Of a stretch of DNA of 64,000 bases, positions 16,781 through 26,151 are shown piece after piece. The stretch is from Microbacterium sp. 3J1 (GTDB lineage: Bacteria > Actinomycetota > Actinomycetes > Actinomycetales > Microbacteriaceae). The notes beneath the pieces were generated by a model that was not told the DNA's origin, ran no database searches, and saw only the letters and a list, made by a program, of their open reading frames with translations. The stretch covers positions 62,001-126,000 of the forward strand of contig NZ_CDWI01000007.1 in the NCBI RefSeq assembly GCF_001049495.1. Reading direction: 5' to 3'. Every line of letters begins with the position of its first letter. Within the stretch, counting starts at the first letter, position 1. Made by a program: the position numbers and the translations under genes.

Positions 16781-17761
16781 CTAGCGCGACGACCCCTCGG
16801 CGGCATCCGGCACCGGCTCGACGAACTCGACAGGTCGGGGCTCGCCCAGCTTCACCACCACCACGCCGACCAGCACGAGGACTCCTCCGAACGCCTGCAG
16901 CAGATCGGGCAGCTGGCCCAGCAGCAGCCACCCGAAGAGCAGGGCGGCCACGACCTCCGACAGCGCCACGAATGAGGCGAGGCGGGACCCCAGCATGCGG
17001 GTGGAGGCGATGCCGAGCAGGTAGGCGAGCGCGGTCGCGACGATGCCGATCGCGACCACCGGGACCCACCACGGCACGGTGCCGAACCGGTAGGCGATGT
17101 CGCCGGTCGTCCATGCGAGGGGCAGGATGCCGACGAGACCGGCGACCGTGAGCCCCACCGCTCCGAGCAGCAGCCCTCCCCCGGCGAGGGCGATGGGCGG
17201 GAGCCCCGTGTCGGCCTTGGCCGAGAGCAGGAAGTACGACGCGGCGCCGACCATCGCGGCCAGGGCCCAGAGGATGCCGGGAAGGTTGACCTCGGCGCCG
17301 GTGACGACGTCGAGCATGAGCACGAGGCCGACGAAGGCGATGACCGCCCCGATCACGCTGCGCCGGCTCGGCCGTTCACCACGGCGCAGCCAGAGCCACA
17401 GGATGACGGCGATCGGCGCCGTGTACTCGATGAGCAGGGCGATGCCGACATCCATCACGGCCACCGCCTGGAAGTAGCAGAGCTGCGTGGCCGCGACGGC
17501 GAGGAGCCCGTAGGCGGCGACCATTCCCGCGTTCCTCCTGAGTGCGCCCCAGCGGCCGCGCAGAGACAGGATCGTGGGCACGAGCAGCACGAGCGCCGCG
17601 ACCCAGACGCGGACGGTCACTGCCGCGCCGGGAGTCCATCCGGCATCGATGAGCCCCCGCGCCCAGGCGCCGGACATGCCGAACGAGAATGCCGCGGCGA
17701 TCGCCAGAGGGAGTCCCAGGCGGACGCCGGCGACACGGACGTCATCGGTGACAGTGCTCAT
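16781..17761 (-). CDS. EamA (DMT) family transporter
   Basis: 326 residues from ATG 17761, with ten membrane helices arranged as two EamA repeats of five. Typical stretches are PLAIAAAFSFGMSGAWARGL, YFQAVAVMDVGIALLIEYTA and SRLASFVALSEVVAALLFGWLLLGQLP. Drug/metabolite superfamily exporters of amino acids or small metabolites; the substrate is unknown. A -10-like TAGCGT lies 8 nt before the start and no ribosome-binding site is visible. Divergent from the CGNR gene with 39 bp between, an arrangement that suggests the CGNR protein regulates it. Confidence 0.9.
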   Translation of the reverse strand: MSTVTDDVRVAGVRLGLPLAIAAAFSFGMSGAWARGLIDAGWTPGAAVTVRVWVAALVLLVPTILSLRGRWGALRRNAGMVAAYGLLAVAATQLCYFQAVAVMDVGIALLIEYTAPIAVILWLWLRRGERPSRRSVIGAVIAFVGLVLMLDVVTGAEVNLPGILWALAAMVGAASYFLLSAKADTGLPPIALAGGGLLLGAVGLTVAGLVGILPLAWTTGDIAYRFGTVPWWVPVVAIGIVATALAYLLGIASTRMLGSRLASFVALSEVVAALLFGWLLLGQLPDLLQAFGGVLVLVGVVVVKLGEPRPVEFVEPVPDAAEGSSR

Positions 17762-17800
17762 GGCAAGTGACGCTACCGGTGCGAGATGTAAGGTGTCAAT

Positions 17801-18337
17801 GTGAACTTCACCGATGACACCGCCGAGGCGCTGCGCGCAGCCGTGTGGCTGGTGAACTCCGCCGAGGACCCCGACACCCTCGAGTCGCTCGAGGACGAGA
17901 GCGCGTTCCTCACCGACTTCCCCTATTCCGGCCGCCTCGACCGCGACGACCGCGAGCTCGCCGCCCTGCGCGCCGTCCGTCCGAGGCTCCGCGCGATGCT
18001 CACGGCCCCCCGCGACGAGATGGTCGACCACGTGAACGATGCCCTGGCCGCGTCGCGCCTGACCCCGCGGCTCGTCCGCCACGAGGGAGCCGACTGGCAC
18101 CTGCACGCCGTGGCCGACGACCGGCCCCTCGCCGAGCGCGTGCTCATCGAGACGGCGATGGCGCTGATCGACGTCATCCGCGCCGACGAGGGTTCACGCA
18201 TCTCGATCTGCGCCGACGAGACGTGCGAGGCGCTCGCGCTCGACCTCTCGCGCAACCGCTCGAAGCGCTACTGCTCGACGACCTGCACGAATCGCAACGC
18301 CGTCGCCGCGTATCGGGCTCGCCGCGCGGCGGAGTGA
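17801..18337 (+). CDS. CGNR zinc-finger / ABATE-domain regulatory protein
   Basis: 178 residues with a GTG start, 6 nt after TAAGGT and without a ribosome-binding site (probable leaderless mRNA). The N-terminal about 130 residues are the helical ABATE ligand-like domain (RAAVWLVNSAEDPDTLESLE). The C-terminus is the zinc finger CADETCEALALDLSRNRSKR followed by YCSTTCTNRNAVAAYRARR. The motif normally written CGNR reads CTNR here, while all four Cys ligands are kept. Such proteins are thought to be stress-related transcription regulators. It shares a short divergent promoter region with the EamA transporter. Confidence 0.88.
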   Translation: MNFTDDTAEALRAAVWLVNSAEDPDTLESLEDESAFLTDFPYSGRLDRDDRELAALRAVRPRLRAMLTAPRDEMVDHVNDALAASRLTPRLVRHEGADWHLHAVADDRPLAERVLIETAMALIDVIRADEGSRISICADETCEALALDLSRNRSKRYCSTTCTNRNAVAAYRARRAAE

Positions 18338-18371
18338 CCCGCCCCCGACGGTTCGCTAGCCTCGTCCCGTC

Positions 18372-19346
18372 ATGAGCTTCCCCTACGACACCTGGTTCCC
18401 CGACGCCGAGTTCGACGGCAGCTACGGCCGCACGCTCGCCGACCTCCGTGCCATCGACCCGGTGCCGCCACCCGACGGGTTCTCCGCTCGCTGGACGCGC
18501 TGGCGGGACGAGGCGACGACGGTGCACGCCGATCCTGTCGCCCTCCGGTCCCGCACCGTCGACGGGCGACGGGTGTCGGTCATCGAGCACAGCGGCGTCG
18601 ACGGCATCCGTCTGCGCGCCTGGCTGGTCGAGCCGAGCTCCGGCGCCCCCCGCGCGGCGGTCGTGCACGGCCACGGCTATGGAGGTCGGGATGCCGTGGA
18701 TCTCGCGAGAGTGCCCGACGACGTCGCCGCGATCTTCCCGGTCGCGAGGGGGCTTCCGAGCCTGAACGCGGGCGTCGGTGCTCCTGAACCCACCGACCGG
18801 CACGTGCTCGCCGGCATCGCCCACCCCGACACGTACGTCCTCGGCCTCTGCGCGCGCGACCTGTGGCTCGCCGGGGACGCCCTCACCGCGGTCGTCGGCG
18901 ACGTTCCGCTCTACTACGTCGGCGAGAGCTTCGGCGGCGGCATCGGCGCCCTTGCCCTGCCGTGGGACGACCGCTTCGTCGGCGCGACCCTCATCGTCCC
19001 GAGCTTCGGACAGTACGACGAACGCCTGGCCGTGCCGTGCCTGGGCAGCGGCGAGGTGGTGCGCCGGCATGTCGCACAGCATCCTGAGGCGAGGAGGGTG
19101 CTGCGGTGGTTCGATGCGTCGAGCGCCCTCGGGTTCGCGCGGGTGCCGGTGCGCGTCGAGGCGGCGCTGTGGGATCAGTTCGTCCCGCCGCAGGGACAGT
19201 TCGGGGTCGCGAACGCCGCACAGACGCTCGATCTCGCCGTCCTGCCCGCCGGGCACGCCGAGTATCCGGGGTCGGATGCCGTCACCGGGGATGCCGTCCG
19301 CGGGGGCCGCGCCCACCTCGAGCGCGCGCTGCGCGCCGCATCCTGA
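18372..19346 (+). CDS. Acetyl xylan esterase-like alpha/beta hydrolase (AXE1/CAH family)
   Basis: 324 residues, the normal AXE1/cephalosporin C deacetylase length. N-terminal cap MSFPYDTWFPDAEFDGSYG; oxyanion region AAVVHGHGYGGRDA; nucleophile Ser in YVGESFGGGIGAL (near residue 184); the Asp in LWDQFVPPQGQF and the His in LPAGHAEYPG complete the triad. No signal peptide, so it would deacetylate imported acetylated sugars or oligosaccharides in the cytosol. 34 bp after the CGNR gene, convergent with the fucose cluster at a 2-bp gap. Confidence 0.85.
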   Translation: MSFPYDTWFPDAEFDGSYGRTLADLRAIDPVPPPDGFSARWTRWRDEATTVHADPVALRSRTVDGRRVSVIEHSGVDGIRLRAWLVEPSSGAPRAAVVHGHGYGGRDAVDLARVPDDVAAIFPVARGLPSLNAGVGAPEPTDRHVLAGIAHPDTYVLGLCARDLWLAGDALTAVVGDVPLYYVGESFGGGIGALALPWDDRFVGATLIVPSFGQYDERLAVPCLGSGEVVRRHVAQHPEARRVLRWFDASSALGFARVPVRVEAALWDQFVPPQGQFGVANAAQTLDLAVLPAGHAEYPGSDAVTGDAVRGGRAHLERALRAAS

Positions 19347-19348
19347 CC

Positions 19349-20323
19349 TCAGGCGGGGATCAACCCCTCGTCCGCGAGGTCCTCCCACAGCGCTGTGGGG
19401 ATCTCGAGCGCAGCGTACTGCGCGTTCTGCGCGACCTGCTCCGGGCGACTGCCTCCTACGACGACCGAACGCACCTCGTCGGACCGCGACGGGAACTGGA
19501 GCGCGGCAGCCGGCAGCGGCACATCGTGGTCGGCGCACACCCGCGCGATGCGCTGCAGGCGCTCCCAGAGCTCGTCGGGCAGCTGTCCGTACTCGTAGCG
19601 ACCGTCGCGGCGCGGCTCGCTCGACGCCAGAAGTCCGGAGTTGAAGACGGATGCCGCGACGATGCCCGTCCCGGTCTCCCTGCACGCCGGCAGCACGTCG
19701 GCCGCGGCGGGCTGCTCGAGCAGCGTGTACCGCCCCGCGACCATGATCAGGTCGAGGTCGGCCGATCGGACCGCTGCGGCGAGGGCGTCCGTCACCATCG
19801 ATCCGATGCCGATCGCGGCGACCTCCCCCTCTGCACGCAGCTGCTCGAGCGCGGGCAGCGCCTCCTCGAGCGCGAGATCGAGGTCGTGCCGCTCGGGGTC
19901 GTGGAGGTACAGCAGGTCGATGCGCTCGATGCCCAGCCGCTCGCGGGACTCGTCGAGACTCGCACGGATGCCGTCGGCCGAGAAGTCCCACACGCGCTGC
20001 AGGTCGTCGGGAACGTGGAAGTCGTTCGCCGTGTCGAGGCCTCCGTCGAAGTCGGGGTTGGGGCGCAACAGGCGCCCGACCTTCGTCGACAGCACGTACT
20101 CGTCGCGGGGCTTGGTGCGCAGGAATGCTCCGAGGCGTCTCTCGGACATGCCGAGCCCGTAGTGCGGTGCGGTGTCGAAGAAGCGGATGCCGCTGTCCCA
20201 CGCCGCATCCAGCACGGCCCAGGCGTCGTCGTCCGTGAGCGCGCGGAACAGGTTGCCGACGTTCGCGGCGCCGTACCCGAGGGCGGGGACCGCGAGCGAC
20301 GGACCGGAGTCAGACGCCGACAT
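19349..20323 (-). CDS. Aldo/keto reductase, probable L-fucose (D-threo-aldose) 1-dehydrogenase
   Basis: 324 residues. AKR barrel with the tetrad in [20 protein letters not shown] (Asp, Tyr), LSTKVGRLL (Lys) and YLHDPERHD (His). The DTAPHYG.G.SE pattern, the long insert after STKVGR ([18 protein letters not shown]) and [15 protein letters not shown] are typical of D-threo-aldose/L-fucose dehydrogenases. Would oxidise L-fucose to L-fuconolactone. It overlaps the end of the fuconate dehydratase gene by 14 bp, in the same operon. The exact sugar is inferred from this cluster. Confidence 0.85.
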   Translation of the reverse strand: MSASDSGPSLAVPALGYGAANVGNLFRALTDDDAWAVLDAAWDSGIRFFDTAPHYGLGMSERRLGAFLRTKPRDEYVLSTKVGRLLRPNPDFDGGLDTANDFHVPDDLQRVWDFSADGIRASLDESRERLGIERIDLLYLHDPERHDLDLALEEALPALEQLRAEGEVAAIGIGSMVTDALAAAVRSADLDLIMVAGRYTLLEQPAAADVLPACRETGTGIVAASVFNSGLLASSEPRRDGRYEYGQLPDELWERLQRIARVCADHDVPLPAAALQFPSRSDEVRSVVVGGSRPEQVAQNAQYAALEIPTALWEDLADEGLIPA

Positions 20324-21605
20324 GCTGGCCGGTCCAGGCGAAGGTCGCGATGCTGTCGGCCTTCATCTCCATGCCGGCGCCCGGCGCGGTCGGCGGCATG
20401 TACGAGCCGCCACGGATGTCGGTGGGGATGACGAAGTGCTCATGCAGGTGGTCGACGAACTCGATCATCCGTCCTTCGCGGGTGCCGGTGACGGCGACGA
20501 AGTCGAACATCGACAGATGCTGCACCGCCTCGCAGAGCCCGACGCCGCCCGCGTGCGGGCACACCGGCACGCCGAACTTCGCCGCGAGCAGCAGGTTGGC
20601 GATGTTCTCGTTGACGCCGGCGACCCGCACGGCGTCGATCTGCATGACCGCGATCGCCTCGGCCTGCAGCAGCTGTTTGAAGATCACCCGGTTCTGGGCG
20701 TGCTCGCCGGTCGCGACGCGGATGGGCGCGACGCCGCGGGCGATCTCGGCGTGGCCGAGCACGTCGTCGGGGCTGGTGGGCTCCTCGATCCAGGCGGGAC
20801 GGAACTCGGCGAGCGCGTTCACCCACTCGATGGCCTCCGACACCTCCCAGCGCTGGTTGGCGTCGATCGCGATGGGGAAGTCGGGTCCGCACACCTCGCG
20901 GGCCTTGCGGAACCGGCGGATGTCGTCGTCGAGGTCCGCGCCGACTTTGAGCTTGATCTGCGTGAAGCCGTCGGCCATCGCCTCGCGGGCGAGCCGCTCG
21001 AGCTTCTCGTCGGAGTAGCCGAGCCACCCGGGGCTGGTCGTGTATCCCGGGTAGCCGGTGGCGAGCAGCTCGCGCTCACGCTCGAGTCGTCCGGGTTCGG
21101 CGGCTCGCAGGATCTCCAGCGCATCGTCGCGGGTGAGCGCGTTCGTCAGGTAGCGGAAGTCGACGAGGTCGACGAGGTCCTCGGGCGTCATCCGGGCGAG
21201 CAGCTGCCAGAGCGGCAGCCCGGCGCGCTTGGCCTTGATGTCCCACAGCGCGTTGATGACGGCACCGATCGCCATGTGCATCACACCCTTCTCCGGGCCG
21301 AGCCAGCGCAGCTGCGAATCGCCGATGATGTCGCGGAAGGTCGTTCCCATGTCGTCGAGCAGCGGCTCGATCTCGCGGCCGACGAGGTGGCCGGCCAGTG
21401 CGTCGATCGCGGCCACCTGCACGTCGTTGCCCCGGCCGATCGTGAAGACGAAGGCATGGCCGTCGACGCCGTCGCCGGCATCCGTCCGCACGATGACGTA
21501 GGCGGCGGAGTAGTCCGGGTCGGGGTTCATCGCATCCGATCCGTCGAGGCTCAGCGATGTGGGGAAGCGGATGTCGGTCGTGTCGAGGGCGACGATACGG
21601 CTCAC
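20310..21605 (-). CDS. L-fuconate dehydratase (enolase superfamily)
   Basis: 431 residues from GTG 21605, which has AGAGGA upstream; a longer frame lacks one. The catalytic set falls exactly where it does in the Xanthomonas enzyme: K218 and K220 (KLKVG), D248 (DANQRW), the metal-ligand Glu of [10 protein letters not shown] and GEHAQNR, the dyad Asp of IDAVRVAG and His of PHAGGVGL. The end [20 protein letters not shown] is family-specific. Converts L-fuconate to 2-keto-3-deoxy-L-fuconate. First gene of the leftward arm of the fucose cluster, under the divergent promoter with the ACATCCGATGT palindrome. Confidence 0.94.
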   Translation of the reverse strand: MSRIVALDTTDIRFPTSLSLDGSDAMNPDPDYSAAYVIVRTDAGDGVDGHAFVFTIGRGNDVQVAAIDALAGHLVGREIEPLLDDMGTTFRDIIGDSQLRWLGPEKGVMHMAIGAVINALWDIKAKRAGLPLWQLLARMTPEDLVDLVDFRYLTNALTRDDALEILRAAEPGRLERERELLATGYPGYTTSPGWLGYSDEKLERLAREAMADGFTQIKLKVGADLDDDIRRFRKAREVCGPDFPIAIDANQRWEVSEAIEWVNALAEFRPAWIEEPTSPDDVLGHAEIARGVAPIRVATGEHAQNRVIFKQLLQAEAIAVMQIDAVRVAGVNENIANLLLAAKFGVPVCPHAGGVGLCEAVQHLSMFDFVAVTGTREGRMIEFVDHLHEHFVIPTDIRGGSYMPPTAPGAGMEMKADSIATFAWTGQHVGV

Positions 21606-21652
21606 GGATTCCTCTCGGGCACGACGGTTCGTGCAGATCCCTTGGAGTGTAA

Positions 21653-21663
21653 ACATCCGATGT
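21653..21663. promoter_or_regulatory. Putative FadR/GntR operator in the fucose divergent promoter
   Basis: ACATCCGATGT (ACATC-C-GATGT) is a perfect 11-bp palindrome midway between the two divergent arms. Nearly the same sequence, ACATCCGATCA, lies in the promoter of the local GntR gene (24507-24517). Confidence 0.65.
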
Positions 21664-21734
21664 CTATACTGTCAACGACGCGCACCCTGAAGGAGCGCCT
21701 CACAGACGCGACCACGCCACTGATCAGGAGAGAC

Positions 21735-22595
21735 ATGAAGTTCGCACGGCTAGGCGACTCCGGCGCCGAGATCCCGGTGCTCGTAGAGGGCGACCGCTAC
21801 CTCGATCTGCGCAGTGTGACATCCGATGTGAACGGCGACTTCCTCTCGAAAGACTTCCGGGCGCGGGTCGAGGCGGCTCGCGCCGCCGATGAGCTCCCCG
21901 TGCTCGAGGGCGCCGCCGCCCTGCGCATCGGCGCCCCGATCGCCCGCCCGAGCGCGGTGATCTGCATCGGCATGAACTACGCGGCGCACGCCGCCGAATC
22001 CGGGTCGGAGCCGCCGAAGATCCCGATCATCTTCCTCAAGACGCCGAACACCGTCGTCGGCCCGAACGACAGCGTGACCATTCCGCGCGGCAGCGCGAAG
22101 ACCGACTGGGAGGTCGAGCTCGGCATCGTCATCGGCGCCCGCACGGCCTACCTCGACTCCCCCGACGAGTCGCTCGCGCATGTCGCCGGCTTCGTGCTCG
22201 CGAACGACGTGTCCGAGCGCGACTTCCAGATGGCGGTGTCGGGCGGGCAGTGGTCGAAGGGCAAGATCGCAGCCGGATTCAACCCGACCGGCCCGTGGCT
22301 GGTCACCCCCGACGAGGTCGACCATCGCGCCCTGGGTCTGCGCAGCTTCGTGAACGGCGAGCCCCGGCAGGACTCGAACACCGGCGACATGATCTTCTCG
22401 GTCGAGGAGATCGTCCACCATCTGTCGCAGTACGTCACCCTGGAACCCGGCGACCTCATCCTCACCGGCACCCCGCAGGGCGTCGCCCTCTCGGGGAACT
22501 TCCCCTACCTCGTCCCGGGTGACGTGGTGGAGGTCGAGATCGACGGCCTGGGTCGCCAGCGTCAGGAGTTCGTGGCATGGGAGGCACAGAAGTGA
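21735..22595 (+). CDS. Fumarylacetoacetate hydrolase family protein, probable 2,4-diketo-3-deoxy-L-fuconate hydrolase
   Basis: 286 residues from ATG 21735 with CAGGAGAG 4 nt upstream. FAH fold: VICIGMNYAAHAAESG, PNTVVGPNDSVTIPRGS, metal-ligand EVELGIVIG and LANDVSERDFQ, and GDLILTGTPQGVALS. In the non-phosphorylative pathway this family cleaves 2,4-diketo-3-deoxy-L-fuconate to pyruvate and L-lactate. First gene of the rightward arm; its stop overlaps the SDR start (GTGA). Family certain, substrate by context. Confidence 0.9.
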   Translation: MKFARLGDSGAEIPVLVEGDRYLDLRSVTSDVNGDFLSKDFRARVEAARAADELPVLEGAAALRIGAPIARPSAVICIGMNYAAHAAESGSEPPKIPIIFLKTPNTVVGPNDSVTIPRGSAKTDWEVELGIVIGARTAYLDSPDESLAHVAGFVLANDVSERDFQMAVSGGQWSKGKIAAGFNPTGPWLVTPDEVDHRALGLRSFVNGEPRQDSNTGDMIFSVEEIVHHLSQYVTLEPGDLILTGTPQGVALSGNFPYLVPGDVVEVEIDGLGRQRQEFVAWEAQK

Positions 22596-23347
22596 GCAGC
22601 GCACTCGACGGACTCGTCGCGATCGTCACCGGCGGAGCCTCCGGCATCGGGGCCGCCATCGCCGCCCGCCTGCACGCGGACGGCGCGCAGATCGCGGTGC
22701 TCGACCGCGACACCTCGGGGGCGGATGCCGCGTTCGCCGCGTTCACGGCCGACGTGTCGGACCGCGCGTCGGTGGATGCCGCGGTGGCGGCCGTCGCCGA
22801 GAGGTTCGGCCGCATCGACATCGTCGTGAACAACGCCGGCGTCGGCGCCCAGGGCGACATCTCGGCGAACGACGACGACGAATGGGCGCGCGTGCTCTCC
22901 ATCAACGTCACCGGCATCGCGCGCGTGACGTCGGCGGCGCTGCCGTGGCTGCGGAGGTCGCCGAGCGCCGCAGTCTGCAACACGGCATCCATCGCCTCCA
23001 CCACCGGCCTTCCGCAGCGGGCGCTCTACAGCGCGTCGAAGGGGGCGGTCTCGGCATTGACGCGCGCGATGGCCGCGGATCACCTGCCGGACGGCATCCG
23101 CGTCAACGCCGTGAACCCCGGCACCGCCGACACCCCGTGGGTCGGGCGCCTGCTCGATTCGGCCGCCGACCCCGCCGCCGAGCGGGCGGCACTCGAGGCA
23201 CGTCAGCCGCACGGCCGCCTGGTGACACCCGACGAGGTCGCTGCGGCGGTCGCCTACCTGGTGTCGCCGGATGCCGGATCGACCACCGGAACGTTCATCG
23301 AGGTCGACGGCGGCATGGCGCGGCTGCGCCTCCGTCCCGCCGGCTGA
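22592..23347 (+). CDS. SDR oxidoreductase, probable 2-keto-3-deoxy-L-fuconate dehydrogenase
   Basis: 251 residues from GTG 22592, which overlaps the FAH stop and has GGGAGG 7 nt upstream; the ATG 5 codons earlier lies within the FAH gene. Classical SDR: GGASGIGAAIA (NAD), VNNAGVGAQG, Ser of NTASIASTTG, and Tyr-x3-Lys in YSASKGAVSALTRAMA. Would oxidise C4 of 2-keto-3-deoxy-L-fuconate before hydrolytic cleavage. Followed by a GC hairpin and an extragenic repeat. Confidence 0.9.
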   Translation: MSSALDGLVAIVTGGASGIGAAIAARLHADGAQIAVLDRDTSGADAAFAAFTADVSDRASVDAAVAAVAERFGRIDIVVNNAGVGAQGDISANDDDEWARVLSINVTGIARVTSAALPWLRRSPSAAVCNTASIASTTGLPQRALYSASKGAVSALTRAMAADHLPDGIRVNAVNPGTADTPWVGRLLDSAADPAAERAALEARQPHGRLVTPDEVAAAVAYLVSPDAGSTTGTFIEVDGGMARLRLRPAG

Positions 23348-23348
23348 A

Positions 23349-23380
23349 CCGGTCGGACCGGGGCTTCCCGCCCCGACCGG
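23349..23380 (+). terminator. GC-rich hairpin after the fucose SDR gene
   Basis: CGGGGC-TTCCC-GCCCCG (23359-23375) sits inside outer arms CCGGTCGG (23349-23356) and CCGACCGG (23373-23380), starting 1 bp after the SDR stop. No T-run follows, as is common in actinobacterial terminators. Confidence 0.6.
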
Positions 23381-23397
23381 CACACCTCGCCCCGGTG

Positions 23398-23465
23398 CGC
23401 ACACGATTCCCGAGAGTCGGTGTGCGAATCGGGGCAGTGTGTGCGATTCGGGACCGCACACGACG
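23398..23465. repeat. Extragenic GTGTGCGA-type palindromic repeat, copy 1
   Basis: Contains CGCACAC facing GTGTGCG, and three copies of a GTGTGCGATTCGGG-like motif in both orientations. The 18-mer GTGTGCGAATCGGGGCAG (23420-23437) recurs with one change at 30152-30169. Located between convergent genes. Confidence 0.7.
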
Positions 23466-23507
23466 GAGACCGCACGCGCCGACCCCGCACGGGTCGACCC
23501 CCGGCGC

Positions 23508-24488
23508 CTACCCCCGGTCGCCCCGCAACCAGCCCAGGAACCGGATGCCGCGGCGCGGCCGCTCCTCGACGACCGACGCCGACCTCTGACCGATGCGGTA
23601 GAACGACTCGGCGTTGTCCCAGAACAGCGCGTCGGTGTCGTGCCCCCGCCGCTCGGCCCAGTCGCGCACGGCATCCGCCCACCGGCTGCGCGCCGTCGCC
23701 TGGTACATCGGCGAGCCGTCCGCGGGTGCGTGCGGGTCGCCCTCCTCGGCGGGTCCGATGACCGACACGGGCCAATCGCTGCCCCACATCAGTCGTTCCA
23801 CGCCGAATGCGTCGGCGGCGGCGTCGAGGAAGGGCTCCAGCTGCGCAGCCGACCAGTCGCCCCCGGCCTCGGCGGGCAGGCCGGACAGCTTGCACCACAC
23901 GTTCGGATGCCGGGCGAGATCGTCGAGGTCTCGAACCCACTCCATCGACGGCGCCACCGGCGCATCCGCGGTGCCGACCTGAGGCTTGCCCAGGTGGTCG
24001 AGCACCATGCGCAGCTCGGGCACCGCTCCCGCGAGACGTGCGATCTCGGGCAGCTGCGACTCCCGCACGCACGCGTCGAACGTCCATTCGCGCGCGGCGA
24101 CCCCCCGTGCCCCGGTGACGAACGCGGCCGACACCGCGAGCCCGTCGGCCTCTGCCTGCAGGTCGTGCCGCACACCGACGACCAGCGGTTCCGCCGCGAG
24201 CCCCTCGAGGTGCGCCGTGGTGTCGGTGCCGCGATCGAGACGGGCGCCCGCCACGATGCCGACGACGCCGATGCGCGGGGCGAGCTCCGACACCCACCGC
24301 ACCTCGTCGAGGAAGTCGTCGTCGATCGTCCCCGCCTGCACGAAGACCGCCTTCTCGGTGGTGGCGCTCGGGAGCCGCGCGTGCTCGATCTCCGTCTCGG
24401 CGAACAGCCAGGCGAGCGGACCCTCGAGCCACGGGTAGTGCAGAAGCTCGGGGTCCCAGAGGTGCAGGTGCGAATCGAGTACGCGCAT
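23508..24488 (-). CDS. Amidohydrolase-2 family lactonase, probable L-fuconolactonase
   Basis: 326 residues from ATG 24488. TIM-barrel amidohydrolase of the L-fuconolactonase (COG3618) type: DSHLHLWDPELLHYPWL at residue 5, VVGVRHDLQAE, MVLDHLGKPQ, NVWCKLSGL and MWGSDWPVS. Opens L-fuconolactone to L-fuconate, the step between the aldo/keto reductase and the dehydratase. Divergent from the FadR-type regulator gene with 46 bp between, where the second ACATCCGAT site lies. Confidence 0.9.
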   Translation of the reverse strand: MRVLDSHLHLWDPELLHYPWLEGPLAWLFAETEIEHARLPSATTEKAVFVQAGTIDDDFLDEVRWVSELAPRIGVVGIVAGARLDRGTDTTAHLEGLAAEPLVVGVRHDLQAEADGLAVSAAFVTGARGVAAREWTFDACVRESQLPEIARLAGAVPELRMVLDHLGKPQVGTADAPVAPSMEWVRDLDDLARHPNVWCKLSGLPAEAGGDWSAAQLEPFLDAAADAFGVERLMWGSDWPVSVIGPAEEGDPHAPADGSPMYQATARSRWADAVRDWAERRGHDTDALFWDNAESFYRIGQRSASVVEERPRRGIRFLGWLRGDRG

Positions 24489-24506
24489 GCCCCCATCCTG
24501 CCTCAG

Positions 24507-24517
24507 ACATCCGATCA
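24507..24517. promoter_or_regulatory. Second copy of the fucose-regulator operator
   Basis: ACATCCGATCA shares 9 of 11 bases, including the complete left arm, with 21653-21663. It lies just upstream of the -10 TAGGAT (24523-24528) of the GntR gene and within the short divergent region of the lactonase gene, so it could serve autoregulation and lactonase control. Confidence 0.6.
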
Positions 24518-24534
24518 ATCGCTAGGATGACGCC

Positions 24535-25212
24535 ATGGCAGTCACCGACGAGGCGATCCAGCAGATCAAGGCGATGATCGTGTCGGGCGAACTCGCTCCC
24601 GGCGACCGACTCCCGCCCGAGAAGGAGCTGTCCGAACGCCTCGGCCTCTCGCGCAACTCCATGCGCGAGGCGGTGAAGGCGCTCGAGGTCATCCGCGTGC
24701 TCGATGTGCGTCGCGGCGACGGCACCTACGTGACGAGCCTGGAACCGCGCCTCCTCCTCGAAGCCATCTCGTTCGTCGTCGACATGCACGACGACGACTC
24801 GATGCTCGAGATCTTCGCCGTCCGCCGCATGCTCGAATCACAGGCCACCGGCCTCGCGGCCACCCTCGGCACCGACGACGCGATCGCCGAGCTCGAGCGT
24901 GAGGTCGAGTCGATCGACGCCACGGTCAGCATCGAGGAGCTCGTCGAGCACGACATCCGCTTCCACCGCGAGATCGTCGCCATGTCGGGCAACGCCTATC
25001 TCGCCAGCCTCATCGAGCACCTGAGCAGCCAGACCGTCCGTGCGCGCGTGTGGCGCGGGCTGACCGAGGGCGGTGCCGTGGAGCGCACGCTCTCAGAGCA
25101 TCGGGCCATCGCGGATGCCATCGCCATGCACGACCCGGCACTCGCGACCTCCCTCGCCACGGCGCACATCGCGGGCGTCGAGCGGTGGCTGCGTCAGGCG
25201 GCCAGCGCCTGA
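24535..25212 (+). CDS. FadR-type GntR regulator of the L-fucose cluster
   Basis: 225 residues. wHTH with IQQIKAMIVSGELAPGDRLP and LGLSRNSMREAVKALEVIRV, wing RRGDGTYVTSL, then an FCD effector domain (EILVEHDIRFHREIVAMSGN-like region and LSEHRAIADAIAMHDP). Start ATG 24535 is 6 nt after TAGGAT with no ribosome-binding site. Placed beside the lactonase gene and preceded by the same operator motif found at the fuconate dehydratase promoter, so it is the probable pathway repressor. Ligand inferred to be a pathway intermediate. Confidence 0.88.
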   Translation: MAVTDEAIQQIKAMIVSGELAPGDRLPPEKELSERLGLSRNSMREAVKALEVIRVLDVRRGDGTYVTSLEPRLLLEAISFVVDMHDDDSMLEIFAVRRMLESQATGLAATLGTDDAIAELEREVESIDATVSIEELVEHDIRFHREIVAMSGNAYLASLIEHLSSQTVRARVWRGLTEGGAVERTLSEHRAIADAIAMHDPALATSLATAHIAGVERWLRQAASA

Positions 25213-25306
25213 GCCGACGGCCCCACACGCGCCCCGAACCGCCTGCCGGCCTCGACTACCCTCTTCTCAGGGCCGCGGTGCGGCACATCACGGGGGGAGT
25301 CGCACG

Positions 25307-26131
25307 ATGACGAATGAGCAGGATGCTGCCGCGCAGCCGGAGCACGTCATCCCGCCCGAGCCTGTCGTCCCGCCAGCGCCTGCGACCGGCCTCCCCACCG
25401 GCATGCCGCCCGGAGTCCCGCTCGCTCCGCCGCTGAGCGCGCCCCCCGCGCCGCCGCCGCACGCAGCATGGCCGCCGTCGTCGCCCCCGTACGCGGCGGG
25501 TCCGGCGCAGCAGGGCTACCCCCAGCAGGGATACCCCCAGCCTGCCGGCTACCCGCAGCCGACCCCGTACAGCGCCGCCGCCTATCCGCTGTCGTCCGAA
25601 GTCCCTCCGCCCGCACGCTCGATCTCGCGCACCGCCGCCGTGGTCCTCAGCGTCGTCGGCGGTCTGGTCGTGCTCTCGATCGTGGCGATCGCATCGCTGC
25701 TCGGGATCGTGATGAACAGCAGCGCGCCGCCCCCTCCCCCCGCCGCCGCCACCGAGCAGCCGAGCGACGGCAGCGGCACCGGCACCGCACCCGATGCCGC
25801 CGCCGGAGAGGAGATCGCCGACATCCTCGAAGCCAAGATCGACGAGTACAAGCGCCTCCGCGACAGCGGCGCACTGTGGCAGAGCATCCCCGACACGGAC
25901 TTCAACCGCACCGCCGTCTCGGCGTTCCTCTATCTCCTCACCGACATGAAGGTCGCGACGATCTGGGGTATCGATGCCGCGCAGGCGCAGGAGTACGAGG
26001 AGCGCATGACGATGCTCGAAGAGCGTCTGCTCGCGCAGGAGCCGCTCGGCGAGGACATCCGCATCACGCTCGAGGACGAGGTCTTCCGCTACGACGGCGA
26101 GACGGGCGAGGGCGGCTACACCGCCGAGTAG
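25307..26131 (+). CDS. Pro-rich single-pass membrane protein of unknown function
   Basis: 274 residues from ATG 25307, 5-8 nt after GGGGGGAG. Residues 1-100 are Pro/Ala/Gly/Tyr/Gln-rich, with GYPQ repeats ([20 protein letters not shown]). One membrane helix ([20 protein letters not shown]) lies near residues 110-130, then a Pro run, a Ser/Thr linker, and a C-terminal 130-residue helical domain that is acidic ([40 protein letters not shown]). The topology puts the helical domain outside the cell. No family recognised. Confidence 0.8.
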   Translation: MTNEQDAAAQPEHVIPPEPVVPPAPATGLPTGMPPGVPLAPPLSAPPAPPPHAAWPPSSPPYAAGPAQQGYPQQGYPQPAGYPQPTPYSAAAYPLSSEVPPPARSISRTAAVVLSVVGGLVVLSIVAIASLLGIVMNSSAPPPPPAAATEQPSDGSGTGTAPDAAAGEEIADILEAKIDEYKRLRDSGALWQSIPDTDFNRTAVSAFLYLLTDMKVATIWGIDAAQAQEYEERMTMLEERLLAQEPLGEDIRITLEDEVFRYDGETGEGGYTAE

Positions 26132-26151
26132 CGGGGCGATACGCTCGAAGG

